A stretch of 50,050 nt of DNA from NCBI GenBank assembly GCA_009773165.1, contig WOUZ01000018.1, positions 1 through 50,050 of the forward strand, in the 5' to 3' direction. Position 1 is the first letter of the stretch, and the number at the start of each line of letters is the position of its first letter. The translations under genes and the position numbers were made by a program. The stretch comes from Bacteroidota bacterium (GTDB lineage Bacteria; Bacteroidota; Bacteroidia; Bacteroidales; F082). Under the pieces are notes generated by a model. It ran no database searches and was not told the DNA's origin. It saw only the letters and a program-made list of their open reading frames with translations. Positions 16,222 through 25,070 of this stretch are shown piece after piece.

Positions 16222-18933
16222 TTACTTTATAACATTCACTTTAGAGGTATTCACCTGATTGTCCATAATTATTCTGGCAATGTATGTTCCATTCTTCAAG
16301 CTGGAAATATCAAGATTGCATGAACCATCAACATTTTGTTTTTCCATTATAAGCTGGCCATTGACAGTATACATATAGATGTTGCCTACGGAAATGTTTG
16401 AGAACCTCAGTTCATTTGTGGCAGGATTAGGATAAATGGCAATATTTGTTGTTGAAGGTATATCAGCAATTCCTGTAATAAGTTCCTCTTTAGCTCCGTT
16501 TGCAATGGTTCCTTCATTGTGGTCGATCAGCATGCCAACGATTTCCAGATTTTCAACATTCCACTCCTCGGGGATTGAAATCGAAAAATTATAGCTATGG
16601 GTTTCGCCTGCAAAAACTGTTTCGGGCAGGCTACCTTCAGCACCTTCAAAACCACCCAGAATAGCACGGGCTACATCCTGATATACCATATCTTCAGCTG
16701 GAACGGGGTCGGGAAGTAATTCGAAACCACCCATGGGGCCAAACATTCCACCTGAATAATAATTAGCCTGACTCCAGCCTGCTTCGGTTCCGGTTACATT
16801 ATTTTCTTTTATTACAGCGTTGAACCGGTAGTTGTTTACTTGTGCTACAAAATCAGAAGTAAGCGTAAATGTTAAAACTCTTGAAGTTTCGTTGTACGAT
16901 TTATTCTGGATAGTAATCCCCGCAGGGGGAATTTGATTAATTCTCTGAAGGAATACTCCCTCAAATGTAGATGGATCAGCAAGAACAGACCTGTCAACAA
17001 GTCCGCCAGGATAAGAAAATTCAATTAAAGGACCTATTCCAGCATCATACTCCTCTACTAACATGGGATCACCATTATGCACTGCGATACCGATCCAGGT
17101 TTCAGGATATTTCATCTGCATCGAATCCATATAAACAATACCCATAACACACCAGCCACACCACGTGCCTGTCCCTTCTTCGCCAACAACCTTTTTTGGC
17201 GGTATATACGCAACAATACCAATGTTGGCGTTTAACAGATCGTTTGCCGGCAATTCATCACCAGAAAGTTGTGTAATAACCTCCATATCATAAATTCCAG
17301 GAACAGCTGACCATGTATCAAACAAAACCTCAGCTACTTCGCCAAAGGCAAGATTAGTAACATTCTTTGTTGAAGTATAACCATTGTCATTGATGGTGCA
17401 TGTCACAGGGAAGCTAACTGTTTGTAATCCATAATTCCTAACTGTAGCCTTAGGAGTAACGTTCCCATGCAGAATGAACGGCTCCATGTCAATAGAAACT
17501 ACTCCGGCGTTAAGGTTGATTGACGAGCCTGTCAAAATCACTGTATAATCTTCCCATTCACCCGCCCAAAGATTAGCACATGGATCGGGAGATGAGGGAG
17601 ACAAGAAACTGGAGCCAACACGCATAACCGTAGGGCCAGGAATGCCATTTCCTGGAATAGTGAGGGGTATTTCGTAAAAAACACTGGCTTCACTCATTTC
17701 AAAATCGGTTACTACCAATTCATCAGGGGTGAATTCAATATCATGATTTAAATCGATCCATATACTTAAATATTGACTCTGAAAACCTACAGCCACATTA
17801 GCAATATAATCAGAACCAATTTCAGCTGACCCTTCCAGATTAGTGAAAACACCATATCCATTATTACTGCAACCACTATTATAGTTTTCAATTCCCGCAA
17901 AGGCAAAGTCTGTTATTCCCTGGTAATTGCCAAAAGAGCAGTCAGCAACTGGCACACAATACCAATTTGGATCTACAACCGGGAAAGGATGTTCAATCTG
18001 ATCATTATCAGGGTTCTCATCACCCGAAAGCAATGTGGTAACGGAAGCTGTATAGAAACCGGTAACTGCATTCCAGGGATCAAAAGCAACAGTGGCTGGT
18101 TCTCCAAAAGCGAGGTTTGATACTGTTTTTACAGATGAAAAAACAGTGTTTGAACCTTCATAAATCTCAAGAATCACATCAAACGATACTATTTCAGACC
18201 CATAGTTGGCGATCTCAGATGAAATATTTACAACATCTCCCCCATGTAAGAGGTTTTCAAATCCGGAAATGGAAAGTGGTGTAACATCAAACATGGCCTG
18301 TCCTCCAAGTGTCACATTATCGATATCCCATGCGTCCAACTGGTAGCTGTTATCCTCAAATTTAAAACAGAACTGGAAATTTTCTGAACCAATATCTGGT
18401 GTATTTACTATCAAAACCTCAAATGCACTGTAGTCGTCAGTGGTGAGTATATTTAATTCCCAAACCTGGTTCCAGCTTGTGCCGCCATCACTTGTTGTCT
18501 CCACGCTTACCCAAAATCCGCCACCCTGTACAAAGTTATCGATAAAATGTAAAAATGATAAACTCAGTTGGGTATATCCACTGGTATTAATAACAGGGGA
18601 AACCAATCTGGATATACCCGTAAAATGAGGGCTCCAATACATCTCCGCTTCAGGTATAGTCCCACCTGACTTGTTGGTTTGTACTATTCCCCAATTTGCT
18701 GATCCTTCTCCCTGTACCGTCCAGGCCTCCAATCCCGCAGAGAAATCTTCGTAAAATACCACCTCTTCGATTGACTTATGCCAACCCTTAGGAGCATTAT
18801 TTTTGGTGATAGTGGTTTGAGGGTTGTCACCGTCTCTTAAATTTACATTTTGTTGTGCCATTGAGCTGATGAAAATGGTAAAGCAAAATGCGATTAAGCT
18901 TAGTTTAAGTAAATTTGTTTGCATAGCTTTCAT
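16222..18933 (-). CDS. Large T9SS-secreted Omp28/GEVED multidomain protein
   Basis: The 903-residue protein starts with a signal peptide. Domains follow in order: a jelly-roll/MAM-like domain (about 55-210; YEDFSAGLEAWTVQGEG and AWDIDNVTLGG), a CARDB-like adhesion domain, a GEVED domain (WIDLNHDIEFTPDE through GEWEDYTVIL), a second CARDB-like domain, and an Omp28-related thioredoxin-fold domain with a real CxxC (TGTWCGWCVMG). A T9SS sorting domain (IYPNPATNELRF) ends the protein. It is probably a surface-attached or released protein; the CxxC suggests a redox or metal role, but that is inference. A second, small T9SS protein lies 9 bp downstream in the same operon. Confidence 0.88.
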   Translation of the reverse strand: MKAMQTNLLKLSLIAFCFTIFISSMAQQNVNLRDGDNPQTTITKNNAPKGWHKSIEEVVFYEDFSAGLEAWTVQGEGSANWGIVQTNKSGGTIPEAEMYWSPHFTGISRLVSPVINTSGYTQLSLSFLHFIDNFVQGGGFWVSVETTSDGGTSWNQVWELNILTTDDYSAFEVLIVNTPDIGSENFQFCFKFEDNSYQLDAWDIDNVTLGGQAMFDVTPLSISGFENLLHGGDVVNISSEIANYGSEIVSFDVILEIYEGSNTVFSSVKTVSNLAFGEPATVAFDPWNAVTGFYTASVTTLLSGDENPDNDQIEHPFPVVDPNWYCVPVADCSFGNYQGITDFAFAGIENYNSGCSNNGYGVFTNLEGSAEIGSDYIANVAVGFQSQYLSIWIDLNHDIEFTPDELVVTDFEMSEASVFYEIPLTIPGNGIPGPTVMRVGSSFLSPSSPDPCANLWAGEWEDYTVILTGSSINLNAGVVSIDMEPFILHGNVTPKATVRNYGLQTVSFPVTCTINDNGYTSTKNVTNLAFGEVAEVLFDTWSAVPGIYDMEVITQLSGDELPANDLLNANIGIVAYIPPKKVVGEEGTGTWCGWCVMGIVYMDSMQMKYPETWIGIAVHNGDPMLVEEYDAGIGPLIEFSYPGGLVDRSVLADPSTFEGVFLQRINQIPPAGITIQNKSYNETSRVLTFTLTSDFVAQVNNYRFNAVIKENNVTGTEAGWSQANYYSGGMFGPMGGFELLPDPVPAEDMVYQDVARAILGGFEGAEGSLPETVFAGETHSYNFSISIPEEWNVENLEIVGMLIDHNEGTIANGAKEELITGIADIPSTTNIAIYPNPATNELRFSNISVGNIYMYTVNGQLIMEKQNVDGSCNLDISSLKNGTYIARIIMDNQVNTSKVNVIK

Positions 18934-18988
18934 TTTTAATTATTTAGAAATTTATTTAAGAATTAAAATTATTATTTGATCTCATTGC

Positions 18989-19171
18989 TCAATCTTTCTT
19001 TTTGGAAGATTTCACTTTTATATCTTCATCCTGTTTTGTCCTGCTATTTAGTTCGGTAAGGACCTTTTTCAGGATTCGGCTTTGTGTATTCGATCGTTCG
19101 ATGATCTCATTAATTTTCGAATCTTTTGTGGTTTCGATATTATTTTCGTCAGGTTCCATAGGTTTTAGCAT
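18989..19171 (-). CDS. Small charged hypothetical protein
   Basis: The 60-residue ORF is rich in Lys, Glu, Asp and Ser, with a potentially helical, coiled-coil-like middle (INEIIERSNTQSRILKKVLTEL). It lacks a signal peptide and has no family I recognise. It lies between a TPR-LuxR regulator gene and the T9SS operon, 55 bp before the latter, with a repeat-containing region upstream. Hydrophilic composition and position favour a real gene, but size makes this uncertain. Confidence 0.45.
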   Translation of the reverse strand: MLKPMEPDENNIETTKDSKINEIIERSNTQSRILKKVLTELNSRTKQDEDIKVKSSKKKD

Positions 19172-19242
19172 AGGTAATCCGCTTGTGAAATGAAAAATTT
19201 AATTCCATCACAAAGGAAAATATCAAAAAACCTAAAAACTAA

Positions 19243-19286
19243 TTTTTGAGGTAACATTAAGGCGTCACCCTGATTTTGAGGGTAAC
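19243..19286. promoter_or_regulatory. Repeated GAGGTAAC elements upstream of the small ORF and T9SS operon
   Basis: Two direct copies of TTTTGAG(G)GTAAC occur at 19244-19255 and 19274-19286. The second is also one arm of an inverted repeat (GTCACCCT at 19264-19271, AGGGTAAC at 19279-19286, one mismatch). The cluster starts 72 bp upstream of the small ORF's ATG on the minus strand, a sensible place for a regulator site. Confidence 0.4.
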
Positions 19287-19335
19287 AAAAAGTGTACAGG
19301 ATTGATTATATTCTGTAAATCAGGAACTTAAGCTA

Positions 19336-21162
19336 CTATAATTTAGTAAGATATGCAATGAGATTCTCATCGCGGTCTAAGCCTAGTTTTTTACGCAGAC
19401 GGTATCTGGCAGTTTTAAGGCTTTCGGAAGACTGATAGGTGATGGCAGAAATTTCTTTGGAGGTCATGTTGAGGCGCAAAAAAGCACATAACCTGAGTTC
19501 ATTGGGGGTAAGGTCAGGATATTGTCTGCTGAGGCTGTTATAAAAGTCAACATGCACCTCCTGAAAACGAACCTCAAATTCTGTCCAGGTATCCTGAGTA
19601 ATGCTTTTGTCGAGTTCTGAAATAACATTATTTATAACCGTTTCATTATCCGCTTTTTGCCCTTGGTGTGTGTTTTTCAGTTTTTCGGATATGGCCGAAA
19701 TAAATTCATTCTTTTTAAGCAGATACATTACATTGGTAGTAAGTTCTTTATTCTTAAAATCCAGTTCTTTTGTTAGCTTTTCTCTTTCAAGTTTCATCAT
19801 TTTTTGCACAAGATTTTTCCTGCGCATCTGATTATGCTGTAAAATGAAAAGGAATACAATAATTAGAAGGATTGCGCCGACACTGATGATGATCAGCAGA
19901 TAAGTGAGCTCTTTACGGTAATGCTTTGCCTGTATAAGTTCACTTTCGAGCTTTTGCTGTTTCCGCTCCTTGTCAAATTCGAACTGGAGCGTTAACTCGG
20001 TGAGTTTTTGGTTGCTTTTTATCCTTAAGAGGCTATCATTAAGCGTAGCGAAGTTTTTATAATAAAAATAGGCGCTATCTTTATTTCCCTGTTGATGAAA
20101 AAGATCGGCCAGTTTTTGTGACACCTCGGTCATGATTTCCAGATTTGATGAAACTGATGCACTGTAAAGCGCCTGATGATAAAAATAAAGAGCCTTTTTA
20201 AAATCGTTAAGTTGGAAATAAGCATCTCCCTTATGTCTGTAAACTGTTGCAAAAATATAGGAGCGGGATCCCCAAAAATCATCAACCAAACTATCTGCTG
20301 CACTTTCTGATTTTTCGAATAATTCAAGTGCGGCTTCAGTCCTGCCTTCCAATAATGCCAATCTACCCAGATTTGAATAGGTATTAGTGAGCCCATAATA
20401 ATTCGAAATCTGTTTCCCAGTATTGAGGGCTTTATTCAGGTTAAAATAAGCACTGTCATTTTTCTTCAACTCAATATAAATGGTTCCGATATTATTTAAT
20501 GTATTTCCAATAAAGTAAGGGTCTTTCAAATGCTCAAATAATTTGAGCGCTTTTGAATAATATTTAAGACTTTTACTATTCTCTTCGAGATTAGCATAAA
20601 TGATGGCAATGTTATTATAAAACCTGGGAAGGTAAAGGCTGTCGCTATGTTCTTCAGCGATTTGTAATCCTGTAAAAAAAGCATCCTGAGCGCGGTATAG
20701 GTTGGATTGCATGGCGTACAAGTTTCCTATTCCAAGATAAAGGCGTATTACATCCCTTGTTTCAATAGTTTCATCAATCAGGTCTTTGGCACTTAACAAG
20801 AATTTTTTGGCTTCATCGAGTTCATCAATTTTTCGTTTGATATTACCCAAGGCAAGGTAATTTAGAAACTGGCCATTGATATAATTATTACGTAACGAAA
20901 CTTCAAGGCCATTCCAGGCAAAATGCAGTGCCGAATCAGCATTAAAGTCCAAATATTCTTCACCAAGTTTGGCACAAATCAATGCTTTTTCGTTTTCTGT
21001 AAGATCTTTCGAATTGTACAAATTCAATAAACTATCCACACTTGTTTGTGCTAAAATTGGGAAAATACCCGCAACAATGATCAGTAACATGATCAGTGAA
21101 CGATTAATTCCACTTTTGAAATTCCCAACTTTATGCATCAAAGAAATTGAATAATTTTTCAT
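19336..21162 (-). CDS. TPR-containing LuxR-type transcriptional regulator
   Basis: The 608-residue protein has an N-terminal signal/anchor (about 21-38), a long TPR array (about 65-400; phrases such as YNNIAIIYANLEENSKSLKYYSKALKLF, given in part as NNIAIIYANLEENSKSL), one membrane helix (about 419-441), a coiled coil and a C-terminal LuxR-type helix-turn-helix (LTPNELRLCAFLRLNMTSKE through SLKTARYRLRKKLGL). In this Bacteroidetes architecture periplasmic TPRs sense something and the cytoplasmic HTH acts on DNA. The next genes downstream on the same strand are the small ORF and T9SS operon, plausible targets. Confidence 0.88.
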   Translation of the reverse strand: MKNYSISLMHKVGNFKSGINRSLIMLLIIVAGIFPILAQTSVDSLLNLYNSKDLTENEKALICAKLGEEYLDFNADSALHFAWNGLEVSLRNNYINGQFLNYLALGNIKRKIDELDEAKKFLLSAKDLIDETIETRDVIRLYLGIGNLYAMQSNLYRAQDAFFTGLQIAEEHSDSLYLPRFYNNIAIIYANLEENSKSLKYYSKALKLFEHLKDPYFIGNTLNNIGTIYIELKKNDSAYFNLNKALNTGKQISNYYGLTNTYSNLGRLALLEGRTEAALELFEKSESAADSLVDDFWGSRSYIFATVYRHKGDAYFQLNDFKKALYFYHQALYSASVSSNLEIMTEVSQKLADLFHQQGNKDSAYFYYKNFATLNDSLLRIKSNQKLTELTLQFEFDKERKQQKLESELIQAKHYRKELTYLLIIISVGAILLIIVFLFILQHNQMRRKNLVQKMMKLEREKLTKELDFKNKELTTNVMYLLKKNEFISAISEKLKNTHQGQKADNETVINNVISELDKSITQDTWTEFEVRFQEVHVDFYNSLSRQYPDLTPNELRLCAFLRLNMTSKEISAITYQSSESLKTARYRLRKKLGLDRDENLIAYLTKL

Positions 21163-21327
21163 TCATTCAAAAGTACAATTATAATTTTCACTGAGCAGCA
21201 AAAATCCGAATTTTATGTAATGTACTCCTGATGTATGAAAAGGTGTTGCAAGCTACACTGAATGGCCAACACTATTTATGCATTTAGCACAAACACCTGC
21301 CGCCCAACACCAATTCCCTGAAATTCC

Positions 21328-21543
21328 CTATTCTTTCGTCTCCTCCACAAATTCAAGGATATCAGCCGGTTGACAGTTGAGTGCCTTACAAATAGCTTCC
21401 AGGGTGCTGAAACGTATGGCTTTGGCTTTTCCTGTTTTCAGTATGGAAAGGTTCGAAAGCGTTAAATCAACCTTTTCCGACAGCTCATTCAGCGACATCT
21501 TTCGCCTTGCCATCATCACATCTAAGTTTACAACGATTGGCAT
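21328..21543 (-). CDS. XRE-family (Cro/CI-type) transcriptional regulator
   Basis: The 71-residue protein is almost entirely one helix-turn-helix domain of the small YozG-like type: MARRKMSLNELSEKVDLTLS for the first helices, then LSILKTGKAKAIRFSTLEAI and a hydrophobic end LNCQPADILEFVEE. Such proteins typically sit beside a DUF2975 membrane protein, as here (3-bp gap). The pair is likely an operon in which the membrane protein modulates the regulator, a known gene association of unproven mechanism. Confidence 0.9.
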   Translation of the reverse strand: MPIVVNLDVMMARRKMSLNELSEKVDLTLSNLSILKTGKAKAIRFSTLEAICKALNCQPADILEFVEETKE

Positions 21544-21546
21544 AGC

Positions 21547-22083
21547 TTAAACTGTTAGGTCGTTTTCGTTTTGTAATTCGATACCTTTTTTGAATATCTG
21601 TGAAATTACATAAATAATAGCTGCCATCAAAATAAAAGCCTGACTGTCAGCCCAGAACTGGTTCAATTTATCGATTTCATAGCCCCGATGGAGTAGATGA
21701 TTAGATGCTTCACGTGCGATGAAGCTTAAAAGCCCGATCGAAAGTGTGACATAACTGATATGGGTGATTTGCTTTGCAACGGCATCGCTGAACGGTTTTA
21801 AAAGATTAAAATCGTATGTTAGCCGGATAACCACATAAAATAACCATGCTTTGAGCATCGCAATCGAAAGGATGAAGCTGTACATCGTGTAAAATGCCCA
21901 CTCACTGCGTGCGTACATTGCACTCAGGTCAAGTTTTTGATACAAATGTGCTATGAATTTGGGGTTGTAAAGGCTCATTCCGAAATTGACGAGCAGCGCT
22001 CCGGCTTCAACACACAAACCGACAAAGATGACCCATGCAATGACCGTTAGGCCTTTATAAACGAATTGATTTTTTTTCGACAT
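21547..22083 (-). CDS. DUF2975 family membrane protein
   Basis: From the ATG at 22083 the protein is 178 residues with four predicted membrane helices (GLTVIAWVIFVGLCVEAGAL; YTMYSFILSIAMLKAWLFYV; ISYVTLSIGLLSFIA; AFILMAAIIYVISQIF). The phrase FNLLKPFSDAVAKQI between helices 2 and 3 is typical of DUF2975. An ATG at 22173 would add 30 AT-rich residues; I prefer 22083, where the hydrophilic MSKKNQF start resembles family members. It is 3 bp upstream of the XRE regulator gene. Confidence 0.85.
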   Translation of the reverse strand: MSKKNQFVYKGLTVIAWVIFVGLCVEAGALLVNFGMSLYNPKFIAHLYQKLDLSAMYARSEWAFYTMYSFILSIAMLKAWLFYVVIRLTYDFNLLKPFSDAVAKQITHISYVTLSIGLLSFIAREASNHLLHRGYEIDKLNQFWADSQAFILMAAIIYVISQIFKKGIELQNENDLTV

Positions 22084-22534
22084 AAGGGGTAGATGTTTAA
22101 AATTATTTGGCAAAAATAACAAATAATTATTGATAAACAATAAATATTTATTATTTTCAAAAAATATTTTCAAGATGCTTTTTGTTTTATTTTGGTTTCA
22201 GCTGCCCAATCTTTGGTTTATGACGAAAGTTGCCTTAAGCAAATTGTTGGTTACGATTATATTTGGGATCCTGGCAAAATCATGAATTTTACATTTTCAA
22301 CCACGTCAAGTTTTCTTCCGGACACCAGACAGATGGTTAAACATTGCCTTTACACGAATAACACCCTAAAAATTACGACAATTAAGTGATTTACATCCGG
22401 TCAGTAAACCGTTAGGCTGCAATAGATTAATTGCAAATTACACTAAACAGAGTCATTATGCGACAACTGAACAGAGACTGAATGAATTCGTAAAATTCTT
22501 GCTATCGCGAGAAGACTTGCATAAGAACAACTGC
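22084..22534. other. Intergenic region, no gene recognised
   Basis: This 451-bp AT-rich stretch must hold the promoter of the DUF2975-XRE operon at its left end. A 65-codon reading frame on the plus strand (22192-22389) has no family features and I do not count it. Nothing else is recognisable. Confidence 0.5.
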
Positions 22535-22858
22535 TTAATTACTGCCTGGTTCTCTTTTTTCGTCGTTCAATTTTAAAGGTTCCTGCCTTGTGTCAAAAAC
22601 ATCAGTGATAAGCAATCCTTGTGGTACTTCCTTGTATACTATTTTGTAATTACCTTTAACTAAATATCGATGGCCTTCATGTAATTTCTCAAGGTTTAAT
22701 TCCGTTTGACCTGATTCCGGAAACTTTTTTAATTGCTTCGTAGCAGAAAAAATATCAGTCTTAATTTTTCTTGCTATAGCAGGACTTGCCTTATCCTTAT
22801 AATAATTATAGATTTCAACCAACATTTCAATAGAAAAGTCAGACCAAAGAATTTTCAT
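22535..22858 (-). CDS. RelE/ParE-type toxin
   Basis: The 107-residue protein has the ParE/RelE fold signature: an N-terminal beta strand and helix (KILWSDFSIEMLVEIYNYYK), FPESGQTE in the middle, then HRYLVKGNYKIVYKEV and LLITDVFDTRQEPLKL at the end, as in the ParE group. Members either block gyrase (ParE) or cleave mRNA on the ribosome (RelE); sequence alone does not decide which. Its antitoxin candidate lies 3 bp upstream. Confidence 0.88.
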   Translation of the reverse strand: MKILWSDFSIEMLVEIYNYYKDKASPAIARKIKTDIFSATKQLKKFPESGQTELNLEKLHEGHRYLVKGNYKIVYKEVPQGLLITDVFDTRQEPLKLNDEKREPGSN

Positions 22859-22861
22859 ATG

Positions 22862-23104
22862 TTACCAGTTTTCTGATTCTTTTTCAAGTTGTTCTTGTGT
22901 TTTGAATCTTCCGGCAAGATAATCCTGTGTTGATTTATTGGCCCTTTCAACTAGTTGCTCAGCAGATAAAGGGTTCAGTTTTCTTTGAATTGTCTGTTGT
23001 TTTTGGACTTCAATAATTGTCGATTCAATTTTCCTGAGTAGCTTTTCATCACGAAGTCCGATAAGATATTCAATAGCTTTTAGTTTTCTTGTTTGCAAGT
23101 CCAT
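22862..23104 (-). CDS. Antitoxin of the ParE-type pair
   Basis: From the ATG at 23104 this is an 80-residue protein (MDLQTRKLKAIEYLIGLRDE at the start) with a helical N-terminus. Its C-terminal part (SAEQLVERANKSTQDYLAGR) resembles antitoxin segments that wrap around ParE/RelE toxins. An ATG at 23128 would add eight residues. It immediately precedes the toxin gene in the same operon, the usual order for such pairs, and probably represses its own promoter. Confidence 0.75.
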   Translation of the reverse strand: MDLQTRKLKAIEYLIGLRDEKLLRKIESTIIEVQKQQTIQRKLNPLSAEQLVERANKSTQDYLAGRFKTQEQLEKESENW

Positions 23105-23261
23105 ATTTACTTTTTTACAAATATACACCAGAATTCAATAATTGTAATCAGATGTCTTTCATTTCTTGTCTTAACCTTACTTGTACCAATTTGAATCTTC
23201 AATAAAAATTTTTAGTTCTAACCTTCGGATATTTTAACTTGAAGGTTTGGTTTATTTTTAA

Positions 23262-24587
23262 CTATAGCTTTAAAGAATCCGAAGCCATTCCGGTAACAAT
23301 TTCATTTTTAAAGCTGTAAAGTTTTACAAAGGTTTGTGATGATGCATCGTCGTTTTGTGGTGTTATAACAACAAAATTCATGGCTGTTGAATCCAGACTA
23401 TTATGATCAATCCATGTACCTGAATTTGCATAGATTGATTTTTGTCCCAGATGGTCATTAGATGCTTTTATCGTTGGCGCATGTGTGTGCCCAAAAACGA
23501 CTATTTTTACGTCTGAAGCCGGATTTAAAAAGTATTGCGATATTGCTTGATTATCCGACTCGCTTGCAATTGCTGAACCGGTGATAGCTTGAGCTACAGG
23601 AATATCGACCGGCACATGATTATGCGCTTGTCGCTGTTTCCAGCTATCCTGTATGCCATGATAAAGGTTGACCTCAATAGGTCCTTCCGGAGTGGTTTGG
23701 TATGGTAGTACATCATTTACTGCGAATGCGCCGGTGAATCCATCAACATTGGTGACAATGATTTTTTCATCAAATTTATTTTCAATTTTGAAAGTATTTA
23801 ACGTCCATTCCCACATCTTCCAATAGGAGAAAAGTAAGTTTTGACTTTCATCACCAGACATATTTTGAATAATGACAGGAACACTGTCGCCTGCCTTTGG
23901 AGGTCGTTGTACAACATGCAAGGCCGCAATTCGTGTAAAAAAGTAGCCCGGAGGTAATATCGTTCCCGGAGCAATGTCTTGATTTGAAAACGGATCGGGA
24001 GCGCAGAAGAAATTGTAGCGGTGTCCATGCTCTATGGCTATTTCGGGATAGCCCACCGGATTATAAGTGCCTAAACCCAGTTCCGGATCACGTTTTTGGT
24101 TTATCCCCGGAAGGATCAGGTCAACATTGGCCTCGGTTACTGTAAGATCATGGTTTCCGGGAACATAGGTTACCAAAATTTTCTTTTCTTGAATGATACT
24201 GTTAAAGGCATCAAACACTCCTTTGTTGGTTGCTGCAATGCGCTGTACAAAATCTGCCTGATCCTTTCCCTGGTAAGTATTTATTGGAGCTGGTACAAAC
24301 CATTCATCTAAAAGGTCTCCTGCGATAACAAGCTCCTTTACATTTGGAGATGCTTTCAGCTGTTTAAGCAATTTTTCAAGTGACGGAAGGTTGTTCTTGC
24401 ATTCGGCGTAGGCAAGGTCAGCACCGAGGTGTATATCGCTGATAACAACAATCATATTCCTTTCATTTCCGCCATTGCTAAAAGGTTTTGTTTCGGTATC
24501 CTTTGGATTTGAATTATCGCATGATGGCAATGCACATAATGATAGCATCACAAAAAATACATTAAAAAATCTCATACTTGTTTTCAT
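23262..24587 (-). CDS. Metallophosphoesterase lipoprotein
   Basis: The 441-residue protein begins with a lipoprotein signal (SLCALPSC, lipobox Cys about residue 23). The calcineurin-like metal-site motifs follow in order: DIHLG, GDLLDEW, GNHD, a His phrase EHGHRYNF, and GHTHAP near the C-terminus. It should be a membrane-anchored, binuclear-metal phosphoesterase. The substrate is unknown; the DIHLG/GDLLDEW form also occurs in UDP-diacylglucosamine pyrophosphatase-like enzymes, but the protein is longer and exported, so that role is unlikely. It stands alone on the minus strand. Confidence 0.88.
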   Translation of the reverse strand: MKTSMRFFNVFFVMLSLCALPSCDNSNPKDTETKPFSNGGNERNMIVVISDIHLGADLAYAECKNNLPSLEKLLKQLKASPNVKELVIAGDLLDEWFVPAPINTYQGKDQADFVQRIAATNKGVFDAFNSIIQEKKILVTYVPGNHDLTVTEANVDLILPGINQKRDPELGLGTYNPVGYPEIAIEHGHRYNFFCAPDPFSNQDIAPGTILPPGYFFTRIAALHVVQRPPKAGDSVPVIIQNMSGDESQNLLFSYWKMWEWTLNTFKIENKFDEKIIVTNVDGFTGAFAVNDVLPYQTTPEGPIEVNLYHGIQDSWKQRQAHNHVPVDIPVAQAITGSAIASESDNQAISQYFLNPASDVKIVVFGHTHAPTIKASNDHLGQKSIYANSGTWIDHNSLDSTAMNFVVITPQNDDASSQTFVKLYSFKNEIVTGMASDSLKL

Positions 24588-25070
24588 GTTTCATTTGATT
24601 TTCATTTTTCCTACTCGTAAAGCTTTTCGGAAACCGCTTGTCTCATAATTAATTTTTGCTCTTCAATTTTACGGATTCAAAAGAGTGCTATGTTTTGTCT
24701 TAAAGAATAATACCTGTTTTCAATCGGGAGTTGTTGCGATGTTGGGTTAACAAATGCAAAGTGACCTGCTGTGGTATGTATCCCACTTTGGCAAACAGCG
24801 GATCATTATGTACATTCCCAATATTCCGGTATTTCAGTTTCAGGTATTATTGATTCTGTTCCTTCTTTTGTGTTTATCAGCGTCAAAGCTATGAATCTTT
24901 TGAATGGATTTAACATTTTGTTAATTATTTTTTCAAGTCGTCCGGACACTTTTTCTTTGATGGTTTCAAAGAAAAAATCTCTTCATTAATTCCACAACAA
25001 ACCCACGAGCCTGAAAAAACAATAGATTTGTCAACCATTTAAATTCTCATTTCATTGACTGTTCACTATT
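24588..25070. other. Divergent intergenic region
   Basis: The 483 bp separates the phosphoesterase gene (minus) from the aldo/keto reductase gene (plus) and must contain both promoters. No gene, hairpin or clear promoter pair stands out; a 72-codon plus-strand frame (24771-24989) looks fortuitous. Confidence 0.5.

Noticed and set aside
22192-22389. A 65-codon plus-strand frame between the DUF2975 gene and the toxin gene
   Set aside because: No domain, no supporting neighbour and atypical composition; probably a chance frame in AT-rich DNA.
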